Assembly: GCA_037962975.1 (NCBI GenBank)
Contig: CM075675.1
Coordinates: 25,236,501-25,300,500, forward strand
Length of the DNA: 64,000 nt
Direction of reading: 5' to 3'
Origin: Clitoria ternatea
Taxonomy: Eukaryota > Streptophyta > Magnoliopsida > Fabales > Fabaceae
This document shows positions 34,399-44,476 of the stretch, in pieces. The notes under the pieces are model-generated. The model saw nothing but the letters and a program-made list of their open reading frames with translations. It ran no database searches and was not told the origin of the DNA. A program made the position numbers and the translations under genes. Numbering within the stretch: position 1 is the stretch's first letter; every line of letters begins with the position of its first letter.

Positions 34399-35039
34399 CA
34401 TCAAATCTTTGTTAGTGGAGTTAGTGAAAATTAAAAAAATAAAGGAAATCTAGCTTTAATATATTTAAAATATATGAAACTTAACTAATTAAAAAAAGTT
34501 TAAGGTCTAACTTAAAATTTGTTAAAAAATAAGAAAATAAAACAATGATTTATGCAAAAAGAAAAAAATGGTTGTGATTTTCTTGTAATTAGATTAATAA
34601 ACTTATGAAAAGAATTTAGACAAATTAACTTAAAAAGCATCATCAACCTTTTTAAGTGAGAAGAAAAACATGAAGACCAACTCGAAACTAAGGGATTGCC
34701 TATTTTTTCCTATAACTACTAACCGCATAGCAACAAATGATAAAAAGACGACAAGGGTGTTATTAAACAGGTGATAGGTGCTCCATAATACATGGGAAAT
34801 CTCCAAAATATACTATCTTTCTCATAATACACTTTTAATTTTTAGGCAAATCTCCAAAATGTATTTGTTTATAGAGAAAAAAATCCGTTTAATTATAATT
34901 GTAATTGTAATCCATTTACATTGGAAAGAGAAAAAAGTACGTGTGTATGTTGTCAAAAAAATATGACCGTTACGGTACAACTGTTGTTGTAGTTTGTAAG
35001 TAGAAAATGAAGAGAGAGATGAAGGAAACTTGAGAGAGA
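34399..35039 (+). promoter_or_regulatory. Upstream region of the CDCA7-like gene
   Basis: AT-rich upstream sequence. From about 34700 to 34976 it is similar to 39940-40101, upstream of the PORR pseudogene. A palindromic ACCGTTACGGT (34966-34976) lies about 65 bases before the start codon. Its reverse strand reads TAACGGTCA, close to the plant MSA (MYB3R) core of mitotic genes. Function not shown. Confidence 0.4.
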
Positions 35040-37749
35040 ATGGGAGAGAAAGCAAAATGCGAGTACGAAGCTCTCAGAAATGCTCGGTTGCTAGAGAACA
35101 AGGTATCTGTGAATCATCAATCATGTTATTATTATCATAAATATCATGTAATGAATGAATGATGAATGATGATGACGATGTTACTATGACTTATGGTTGT
35201 GTTGTGTAATGTAATGTGTAGGCTCGGTTGGAGTCTCTGGGTGTTGCCAAAGTCATTTCTGAGCTTCGAGAAGCTTCTGCTGCATCCAAGAAACCTCGTC
35301 ACAAAAGGGTTTATGGTCTTACCCCCTTGCGCCGCTCCCTGCGAATCATCGCCGCCACTTCAACCACCGTCAACGCTTCCACCTCCACCGTCACCGCTTC
35401 CCCGACCGTCACCAACCACCCCCTTCCGCCGCGACGATCTAAGCGTTTGAGAAGGACTTCCACTCCCCCTTTGTCCCCTAAACAAGGTTTTCTGCTCTAT
35501 TCTTTTTCATATAAAAAAAGAGGAGATTGAAGAAATAAAAATGTGATAAATGACATATAGAAGAAGTAGAGAAAGATATAAACTAAAGAATGATGTTTGT
35601 TGATGTATGAATGTAATTGTTGATGTTTTTCGTGTTTGTTTCTCATTGCCTCACTGTTTAGAAATCTAGAGCATAAAGATTAGAAAATAAAATGAGTTAT
35701 TTTATTTTATCTACGTTATTAAAAACACACAATCTAATGAGTGTTATTACCGGCCTAAATCCTTAAGAAAATGAAGGAACTTGTGAGCAGCAGCGGCTGT
35801 AAAAACCAGAATCGCTTTGTACTTATTGTGATGGTTTACTGCATTGTGCGGCAGAGGAGGTAACTTCGTGTGAAGAGGAAGAAGAGGAGCAAAGGCCTGC
35901 CAATGCACCTCTTGTGATACTGAGGGAATCAGATCTTCAGATTTTAGCTGAGAGTTCTGCTCGGCGCTGCAATGGCAACGGTAGAGGTAGTGTCTACAAT
36001 CCAGTGTTGGGAATATGCTGCCACTTTTGCAGGTCCATTCTCTTCCAGCTAACTACTTATGATACTGTGTATCTATATATTCTATATTCTAGCATAGTCA
36101 ATATCTATGAAGCAGGAATACCTCTTGATTTTTACATGCAAGTTTTCGACACTGGAACTTATTTGACATGTGAGAGACACTCATAATTGTTCACTTAATG
36201 GTTTGAATACTTAAGTTGACGGTCTGACATTTTTATATAACTTAAATACTTGAGTCAACACTTCAAATAAATAAACACACATCTATATTATTAAAAAATA
36301 TTTATTTTTAATCTTTATATAAAATGAAAAACTTAGAATATAATACAAAGTATTACAAATATATGTGTGTGTGTGGTGTCCTGTATTGTGTGTTTTAGAT
36401 ATTAGCTGTGTCTATGTTAGAATTTATGCTTCATAGGTAAATGTTAGGCCTTTAGAAGCTTCCTAATAGATGAAAAGTTTAATGGGGAGCTATATATATA
36501 CAATAAACAACTGTATTGTATTTGGGATAGTGATGTTGACATTGCAATGTGAAACACAAATGCAGGCAAAAGACATTGTGTAGTGAAGAAGACTGCAAAA
36601 GATGTGGCAAGTGTGATGTGAATGAACCATGCCTAGGTCTGGTTTAACATTGTGGCAATTGGTCTTGTTTAGCTTTCTTCTTGCAATGGTTTCATAATGT
36701 TTTTAACAGTTTCACAATGTTCTCCCAACAGGAAAGACTGATTGTTCTGTTTGTCACTCCAGCGTTGGTGTTCTTTGCCGGGGATGCCTTAAGGTTCGGT
36801 ATGGTGAAGGTAAGAATACATAGTTTGAAATTGCATCAAGAAAAATCCTTGGTGTCACACTAATGTCGGTAGTAAAACAATGGTTTTTCTGGGTAGTTTG
36901 TTGTTGTTGGTTTGATGTACTTTATTCGAATTTGAGTTGAATAGAATTGATATAGAAGACAAAGGTTTCCTAACCGAGTTTTTATGCAGCTATATTTTCA
37001 AATTCTGGATCACTGTTTTTATATACTAGAACACTTCTCTGCCTGTTGATAAAAAAGGCATCGTGTCACATTTATTTGATGTTATAAAGTGGAATAATCT
37101 TGAGGTTTGATTTATCATGAAACAACAGAGTAAACTATCTTAACCCTACACTTTTTGTTCAGAACGTTGTAAATTGTGCTTTGAACTCATTGCAAGACGG
37201 ATTGAAAATGATCCTATTGAAAGGTTGAAACTGTTTACTATTGTTCTGTTTTAGAAATGGAGGAGGTGAGAAAGAACAAGGGATGGATGTGCCCACATTG
37301 CATAGAAGCTAAAGGAATAAACCCCTACTGGATATGTAACAGGTACTAGCCATTAACTTTTAAGATCCTACTTTTGGGTTTGAGTACTGTAAATATGCAG
37401 TGGTAACTGATATTTACTTGTGTGCTGAATTCCTTGGAAAATTGTCTGATTCAAGATGCTGTCTCTTATGTTTTCTTCTTGTCTTCATTGATATGTAGCT
37501 CAATATGCTTGAGGAAACGAAAGATTCTTCCCACAGGATTAGCAATATTCAAAGGTTAGTTTTTCTACATTGTCTGTACTTGCTGGTTATTATTGTGATT
37601 GACATTTCTTCATTTTTAATATATTTGTGCTGAGCTGTGTGCCTTTTCTTTGTTTTTTGATTGATTGAAATGAAGCTCGGCAAATGGGATACAAGTCAGT
37701 GGCACACCTACTAATGGAAGAACTTAAAAGTGGAAAACTTGTAAAATAG
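35040..37749 (+). CDS. CDCA7-like zf-4CXXC_R1 zinc-finger protein, intact 8-exon gene
   Basis: Exons 35040-35102, 35222-35486, 35855-36032, 36566-36636, 36732-36809, 37255-37342, 37499-37554 and 37676-37749. All seven introns are GT...AG, phases agree, and the sum is 873 bases: 290 residues plus TAG. N-terminus: a YEALRNARLLENKARLESLG helix. Residues 92-99 RRSKRLRR look like a nuclear signal. An acidic stretch follows. From about residue 164 comes the cysteine-rich zf-4CXXC_R1 domain (PF10497-like): CHFCRQKT, C-x5-C-x2-C-x2-C, CSVC, CRGCLKVRYGE, WMCPHC, ICLRKRKILPTG. The RYGE and W-x-CP-x-C signatures are those of CDCA7/R1 proteins. In animals CDCA7 works with the HELLS remodeler (DDM1/LSH type) in DNA methylation maintenance. 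The plant branch with IEAKGINPYWIC is less characterised, so that role is inference. It is the only clearly intact host gene here. Confidence 0.9.
36078..36365. repeat. Dispersed repeat in intron 3, copy at 54413-54665
   Basis: AGTCAATATCTATGAAGCAGGAATACCTCTTG and TTCAAATAAATAAACACACATC appear again, in order and with moderate divergence, at 54413-54665. The unit is about 270 bases and non-coding. Its nature (small transposon or segmental duplication) is not clear. Confidence 0.7.
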
Positions 37750-37902
37750 ATAAGGGATTCCCATGTAAGATCAAGATGTACTGTGCATTAATTTTCTAAC
37801 CATATAGATTGAAGACCGAAGTTAGTCTTCCGGTGGCACTCATCTGAGCAATGTTGGACCTCTATAAGTTTCATTACTCTCTTTTAATACCCCAATGTTT
37901 TA

Positions 37903-37949
37903 GTATCTTGGTTTAAATATGTTTTTGATATTGTCTTTTAGTTTTGGTC

Positions 37950-37996
<47 letters not shown>

Positions 37997-38215
37997 CATA
38001 TGAAAAAAGCTCTTTTACGTGAGAGGAGTGAATCTGGGTCGTACAATCATATAATGGATGGTTGAGATTAATCATGTGAGTTTTAAAGAAGTCATGTGAC
38101 CTTTTAAGTGATCATATGACTTTGAAAAACTTTTAATCTCAACCATCCATTGTATGGTTATACGGGCCAGACTCCTTCCACTCTCACATAAGAGAACATT
38201 TCTCATAAGATACAT

Positions 38216-38274
<59 letters not shown>

Positions 38275-38710
38275 TAGATCCCTTTTAATTGAATATTTTG
38301 ATGTTAGTCTTTGTTTTAAACTTGAATTCATTAATTGATGATATGAGTAGCTAAATTATATATTAACTTATTCAAATGGTTATAACATATTCAATGATAC
38401 TTAATATGTGGCTTTGACAAATCAAAATACAATTTTTAACACTTAAAACTATCTTAAGTTATAAACAAAACTTATGAGGTTTTGATGATGATAAATTATT
38501 TTCTAACTCCTCATCACATGTCAATAAGCAATTGGATATTTCAAAATCACTTGAATAAGTTGACATATAATTTAGTTATTCATATTAATAATTCAATGTA
38601 TGGACTAAAATCAAAATATTCAATAAAAGAAAAATGTAAAAAAATATTTTATAGGGACTAAAATTAAAAGACCCTTATTTTATAGGAATTAAAAATGTAT
38701 TTAAGTTTTT
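37903..38710. repeat. Non-coding inverted-repeat-bounded segment, possible MITE or its remnant
   Basis: The left edge (GGTTTAAATATGTTTTTGAT...TTTTAGTTTTGGTC) and the right edge (GACTAAAATTAAAAGACCC...TTAAAAATGTATTTAAG) are roughly inverse to each other. This edge pair is common around small elements in legume DNA. Two (TA)n tracts and a further MITE lie inside. Confidence 0.4.
37995..38217. mobile_element. Fold-back MITE between two (TA)n tracts
   Basis: The left half (GTATCATATGAAAAAAGC...ATGGATGGTTGAGATT) is the imperfect reverse complement of the right half (AATCTCAACCATCCAT...CATAAGATACATCC), so the 223-base unit folds into one long hairpin. It is flanked by (TA)n at 37947-37992 and 38216-38267, as if it had inserted into a TA repeat. 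Confidence 0.75.
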
Positions 38711-39374
38711 TATTTTTTTAAACATATATCGTGTAACATGTGTTGTTTCTTTTTTCTCAACACATAAAATGTCTTTCTTTCTTCCCATTAATAATTTTTT
38801 TTTTTTATAAAAACTAAAAGTTCTAAAGTAAATTAATTATAATATCTCATAAAGTTGCAAGAAGTGTCTAAACAAAAAACAATTATAAGTCATGCCTAAA
38901 TAAATTAAGCATGTCATTATATATTTATTGGTTGCTAAAATTTTATCAAATTCTTTCAATAAAATTAACTAACTTATTAATTTTTATTTTTAACTTTTAA
39001 TTTTTATTTTACCAAAGATAGAGAAAGTAAATAATGTGTTAAAGTGGAGCCTACTTTAAGCACCTCTAGTAAAAATGTAAAAGAGCATCATTCCTGTAAC
39101 CAAAACTACCATGTATCTGTGTGGTAGTCAATATTGATAGTATAGGAATGGTCAAACTCAATTTAACCGATTAATCCCAATTGAAAAAAACAAACATTTT
39201 TTATGTAGTTGTCTGATTGGTAGTGGTGTCAAGATTGAACTAAAATATTTTTTAAAAGAAAAATTGTTTACTTGATAAAAATTTAACTATTTAAAACATC
39301 TATATTAACTATTTGATTTGTTTATTTTCGGAACTCTTATTAACTTAAAAAACATTAAGAAACTTTTTAAAACT
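38711..39374. other. AT-rich intergenic DNA, no gene seen
   Basis: Only A/T-rich sequence and chance frames. Confidence 0.5.
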
Positions 39375-39957
39375 CGAAATAAAGCTGTGTTTAGTTCATA
39401 AGTTTTTTAAAAAAAATAGAAAATTATTTTTAGAAAAAATAAAAAACTGTTTATTTATAAATTATTTAAATTTTTTTATAGAAAAGTAGAAAACTAATTT
39501 TTTATTTTTTAAGAAAATCAAAAAGCTCTTTTAAAAGGTTTTCTAAGAAAAGTAAAAAAAATAAAAAAATGCGTAACTGAATTACAAGATAAAGACTGTT
39601 GTAACCATTTTTATTATTCTTTATAACTATTTTAAAATATATTTAAATATAAACTCATTTGTTCTTATTTTAATATTATTTTAAATTTGTCATAATTTTT
39701 ATGTGTTGCATATATTATACAATATTGTTATAAATAATATATATAAGACATATCTCAATTAATTTAAATTAAAAAATATTTGAAAAAAATTAAAAAACTG
39801 AGTGCAATAACTTTTTTAGTTTTCCAAATTGAAAAACTGTCACATTATTTAAACGAGTTTTTAAAATTTTTCTAGCTATTTTAAGAAATAAAAATTTTAG
39901 AAAACAAACGAAAAACTTTTTCCAAAAAACTAGAATAATTTTCTATAACTAAACGTA
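39375..39957. repeat. AT-rich inverted-repeat segment, possible MITE
   Basis: Begins TGTGTTTAGTTCATAAGTTTT and ends TTTTCTATAACTAAACGTA. The two ends and the sequence inside them are roughly self-complementary and made of A/T runs. No coding sequence or clear target duplication. Confidence 0.4.
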
Positions 39958-40101
39958 TAGCAACAAATGATAAAAAGTACAGTTTTAATTTTTAGGCAAA
40001 TCTCCCAAATGTATTTGTTTATAGAGAAAAAAAATGCGTTTAATTATAATTGTATTTTAATCCATTTACATTGGGAAGAGAAAAAGTATGACCGTGACGG
40101 T
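39940..40101. repeat. Duplicate of the CDCA7-like upstream segment, before the PORR gene
   Basis: Shares ATAGCAACAAATGATAAAAAG, TTTTAATTTTTAGGCAAATC, ATGTATTTGTTTATAGAGAA and ATCCATTTACATTGG in the same order with 34717-34976, including the final ACCGTNACGGT palindrome (ACCGTGACGGT at 40091-40101). The copy at 34717 has extra bases in two places. Confidence 0.85.
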
Positions 40102-40157
40102 AAAGTTTTTGCTTCTTCTCAAACATCATTTTAACAGTTTGAGCTTTCATCAATGAC

Positions 40158-41426
40158 ATGAACCTCTGTTCAAGCTTCACACACAGAAGCTACCCACAAA
40201 GCCTCTTCATCCAAAGGAGATGGAAAAAACCCACCGTTTCTGCGCAGACCCGTTTGGAGGACAGGGTAAGGGACCCCTACTTCGACAGCCTCATGACCCA
40301 CCTCAAAAAACTCATACTTGTCCTCTAAATTCACCACCTCATGCTGAACCGCAAGCGTGGTACTTTTGTGTCCCTTCAGCTCATGCCCCGTTGGAGGAAC
40401 ATCCTAGGACTCAATGTCCCCATTGGTTCCTTTCTCCACAATTACCCTCATGTTTTTGACGTGTTTGTGCACCCCTTAAGTAGGAACTTGTGATGTAGGA
40501 TTACCAGTAAGATGAAATATTTGATCTTTCTTGAAGATGTTGCTGTGAAGCAGCAAGAGGTGGAGGCTGTGAAGAGGGTGAGGAAGTTGCTTATGATGTC
40601 CGTGAATGGCACACTTCGTGTGCATGCTTTGAGGGTAGTCAGAAGAGAATTGGGTCTCCCGGAGGATTTCAGAGACTCCATTCTTAGCAAGTATAGTGGT
40701 GATTTTAGGTTGGTTGACTTGGAGGTTGTGGCATTGGTTGATGGTGATGATTATAACGATGATGATGGTGGTGAATTTGGAGTGGCCAAGGGTGAGACAT
40801 GGAGGGAGAAAGAGTACAAAGAGAAGTGGTTGAGTGAGTTTGAGAATAAGTTTGCATTTCCAATTGATTTCCCAACTGGGTTCAAGATAGAGAGAGGCTT
40901 TAGGGAGAGGTTAAGGAATTGGCAGAGGCTTCCACATGCAAAGCCGTATGAGACAAAAGAGGTTGTTCGGGTTCAATCGTGTGGAGGGAGTGAGCGTTAT
41001 GAGAAGAGGGCTGTTGCTGTTCTTCATGAGTTCTTGAGCTTGACTGTGGAGAAAATGCTTGAGGTTGATCAATTGGCTCATTTTCGAAGGGACTTAGCTA
41101 TTGAAGTTAATGTGCGTGAACTTCTGCTAAGGCACCCTGGAATATTTTACATATCAACTAAAGGGAAGACTCTAACTGTGTTTCGTAGGGAGGCATATAT
41201 GAAAGGGGGTTTGATTGAGCCTAATCCTGTGTATACAGCTCGTAGGAATATGTTGGACCTTGTATTGTTAGGGCGTAGGAAAACCAAACAATTGTTAGCT
41301 TGTGATGAAGTCAAGGAATAGAGCAATCCTGTTGTTGATGAAGTATGTGAGGAAGGTGAAAGACAAGGAGATTGGGTGATTCCCTTCTTGGAGAAACGTA
41401 AGGATAATAGATCTTCACGATTGTGA
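40158..41426 (+). pseudogene. PORR-domain (plant organelle RNA recognition) gene with three in-frame stops
   Basis: One frame from ATG 40158 to TGA 41424-41426, 422 codons without intron. The N-terminus MNLCSSFTHRSYPQSLF is basic and hydroxylated, fitting an organelle presequence. RLEDRVRDPYFDSLMTHLKK opens the PORR domain, followed by SLQLMPRWRNILGLNVPIGS, FLHNYPHVFDVF, VNGTLRVHALRVVRRELGLP, NWQRLPHAKPYE, LRHPGIFYISTKG and GLIEPNPVY. PORR proteins promote organellar group II intron splicing. Stops: TAA 40326-40328, TGA 40491-40493 and TAG 41319-41321. After the last, 34 plausible codons (GDWVIPFLEKRK) remain. No frameshift is seen. It is either a recent pseudogene or a copy rescued only in part from Met 40512 (269 residues). 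Confidence 0.88.
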
Positions 41427-41437
41427 AGGTAGTGGAG
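41401..41437. repeat. 37-bp direct repeat, copy 1 (copy 2 at 42307-42343)
   Basis: A 37-base stretch starting AGGATAATAGATCTTCACG overlaps the 3' end of the PORR frame and recurs exactly at 42307-42343. The 869 bases between differ from both flanks, so either an insertion or a local duplication separated them. Confidence 0.85.
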
Positions 41438-41923
41438 ATTATGTTTTTTGAAGTTGTGAAGATTCATTACCCTTTGCACTAGATGTACTTTCTCTCCTGT
41501 TTGTTCATCTTAATATTTTCTTCTTTTATTTGAAAAAAGAAAAAGAATATATTGTAAATTGATTATTTTCTTTTGCTAGAACAATAATAACATTAGTATA
41601 GAAAAAAGTATAAGAGCATTGAAACGTAAGTTTTGATTATCTCGAATAACGTATTTTTTAATTTTTCATTTCAATTTAACTCTATTTCTCCAACTGCAAA
41701 TTAAACACTCTTTAAATGTCTGTTTAGTTTTTAGTTGGAGAAATAAAAAATTTAAAGGTTAATATTAACTTTTCACATAATTCGAAACAATTAAATCCGT
41801 TTGACCATTAAATGTATTTTTAGGTTAGTGAGGTTTGTATCCAAACAACACCTAATTCTTTCTTCATGCCTAGCATTCTTATATTCTGCATACCTTCCTT
41901 TGCTAGAACAATAATAACGCTAG

Positions 41924-42136
41924 TATATAGTTATTTACCTAGATGGTCATGCTTTCGAGGCAACCATCCCAACTACTAGGGTAATGTTTCACAAAGGGGT
42001 TGTTGTAAAACTTGATTACGAAATAGGGGTCCTTAGGGCTGTTGGGTGTATCGTGAAAACTGTTGACGCAAGTGGTGTCGCCAGAATAATTGACAAGCTG
42101 AGAAAGGACAAGTGCTTGTATCCGTTAAAGTACTGA
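41924..42136 (+). other. Unassigned open frame of 70 codons
   Basis: A frame without stop from 41924 to TGA 42134-42136, lacking an upstream ATG, reads DGHAFEATIPTTRVMFHKGV then VVKLDYEIGVLRAVGCIVKT. The composition looks protein-like but I recognise no family. It lies between the two 37-bp repeats. It may be an exon fragment carried by whatever entered here, or chance. Confidence 0.3.
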
Positions 42137-42343
42137 CGACACAATAAAGGGGTGTTGTAACCTGTTTCAGCGACACACTCTCATTCGTCAAAATTGAGGC
42201 GGACAGGTGTGTCTAGAAATCGTGACTGCACAGCTTTGACCAAGCTTTGAACAATGTAATGGCTTTTTAAAATGAAACCCATTGTCCCCACTCCACCCCT
42301 ATTGTGAGGATAATAGATCTTCACGATTGTGAAGGTAGTGGAG

Positions 42344-43726
42344 GCATCATATTGTGAAAAACTACCTAATTATTGATTTGATTGTGTTAACAAACATATT
42401 GTCTCATCACTTTGAAGTAGTAGTTAGACGTGGAAAATTACAGAAGGTAGTTTCTTGCTGTGAGATTGAGATTGTCTACAAATTTAACAATTTGCTATTA
42501 AATTTGAGGATGTTGTTAACTGTACAAAAACAAAAGCTTTTCTCTCCTCTTTTCTGTTTATGTGCCACCAAATTTATATTTATTTGCTGCAGATATGTCC
42601 ACATAAGTCATCATACAAAAGAGCTTGCAATCGTTAATGCTTATATTCAGGTGCATGTAGTATCTCACACCTATATGATGACATGAACTTCCGATACATT
42701 GTGAGCTTGACTTTAGGTCAAAATAGATTGTGAATTTGTGACTACTTTCAAATTTCAAAAGATGTTTATGACCCTGGTAGCATTTTGCTTTGATAGGTTC
42801 AAGTTGCTTTATTTTAACCGATGTCTGGATTTTTTATCATAATTGTAGAGGTTACCTTGCAGTTGTGGTATTGGAAGCTTATATGAAGGGAAGGAAACCG
42901 ATGCAATGTGTTTAAAATTTTCAATTGATTGGTTTGATCGGAAGGTGCAGCCTTGTGATGTTGAAAGAGTAGAACCACACTCACGAGCCATTGACTTCTG
43001 TTGCTATGGGATTGGGTAGAGCATCATCTCTCACAAGTTTAACTAGGTAAAATTTAGGTTTTTTCACACCAACATGAATACTTTACCTAATTTTCTTTTT
43101 GACAATCCTCTCAGTATGGACCTGTCTGTCCATTTTTCATATGTTTTCCCGCATTCTGTTCTATTGACTATTGCTAGGAATTTTTTTTCTTTTTTATTTA
43201 TTTACTTCCACCAAGAATACATGGTAACACTTTTCAGTTGAATAACCTGATTGTTGTTTCAAGTTGTTTGCTGCTATAGTATGTTTATAAGCCCGTAAAA
43301 TGTGAGTGTATCTGATTGTTATTAAGATATATTGTACTTCAGTTGATCCATAAATCCAATAGCATTTTATATCCTTTGCCTGATTTTTAGAGTAATTTAA
43401 TCTTTAAATTTAAAGCACACTCAACAACATCTTCACCCAATGCTTTGTCTTAGTCAATCAAACCAGTTGAATGATATGCTGTTCAGCTTTGTCTTCCTGT
43501 AGTATCAATGGGTGAATCAGTCAATTATTGAGAGCTTGTGTAGCCTTATGCTTTCCCTTGCATATTCATCTATTGGATTAGAGTTTGTTCAATTCTTTGA
43601 ATGTTTTATTTGCTTCATGATTATAGTTTGAGCCACCAGAGATATTATTATCATTTAGTCATTCTCCTCTTTAGTTCATTAAAATTGTTCCATTTCTATT
43701 CATGCTAATCATAGTTACTCCATCCT
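42344..43726. other. Intergenic DNA with no gene I can identify
   Basis: Moderate AT content. Short protein-like frames (for example around 42845-43030) do not match a family I know. Confidence 0.4.
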
Positions 43727-43736
43727 TTGTAAAATC
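43727..43736. repeat. Target-site duplication TTGTAAAATC (left copy)
   Basis: A ten-base direct repeat directly before the left MULE end. The exact partner is 54233-54242. MULEs usually duplicate 8-11 bases. Confidence 0.9.
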
Positions 43737-43840
43737 GGGTTTTTGACCCATTTAGGGTTGTTTTTTAAAAAATTAGAAACAGGGGGCGGGAACAGAAATA
43801 TTTTTTGGTCTGGGGCTGTTTCTGTCTCGTCAACTTTTGA
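43737..43840 (+). repeat. MULE left terminal inverted repeat
   Basis: GGGTTTTTGACCCATTTAGG, then a stretch containing CAGAAATATTTTTTGGTCTG. It matches the inverse of 53340-53431 closely and of 54137-54232 less closely. Confidence 0.88.
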
Positions 43841-44100
43841 ATTCGGCTGGGCATCAGACGAAATACTATATTCGGCTACTCAGGAGACGAAATTGGCTGG
43901 CATTCGTTACGTTGAAAGACGAATTTGCAGGTGTGGCAGCAGGTGAAGATTTCGTCTCCTTGGAGGACGAAATTGAAGACCAAAATCGTCTCTTGAAGAG
44001 ACGAAATCTGCAGGCATAGGACAAATTTGCAGGTCTATGGTTCCGGCATGTTGAAAGACGAATTTAATAAAATTCGTCTTAGTAGAAGACGAATTTAAGC
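43841..44100. repeat. MULE subterminal GACGAATT / AATTCGTC repeats (left)
   Basis: Multiple direct and inverted copies of AGACGAAATT and GACGAATTTG within 260 bases just inside the TIR. Equivalents lie at 53045-53300 in the right arm and, in different arrangement, at 53795-54110. Confidence 0.8.
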
Positions 44101-44476
44101 TTATTTATTTTTTCATTCCCTTCACCATCATTCATCGAGTTCTTCACGAATTAAATTAAAATTTGTATCCTCCTTCTTCCGAGTTCATACAGTGAACATC
44201 TTTTCCTTTCCTTTCGTCGGTGTTGCATCTTGTTGTTCAGTGATTGCTTGTTCAGATTTGTTATATAGGTAAGTATTAAGTTTCATTGTTTCATTACTGG
44301 TTAATTATTTTGACATTTCTGATAGGAACTAATAGTAAGTTTGATGATTTTATTACTATGAAAACAATATAAGAAATTATGTCAAATAAGTATTCGGAAA
44401 ACAATTTTTGTTCAATTAATGTTATGTTGTTACTGGTTAATGAGTTTGATAATGTATTTATTTAAGGACTGCAAAA

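Noticed and set aside
35914..36186. A separate 90-codon gene starting in exon 3 of the CDCA7-like gene
   Set aside because: It is exon 3 read through its GT donor into intron 3; the spliced model continues with a perfect phase match.
40220..40459. 79-codon plus-strand frame overlapping the PORR start
   Set aside because: A shadow frame; the PORR reading frame explains the conserved sequence.
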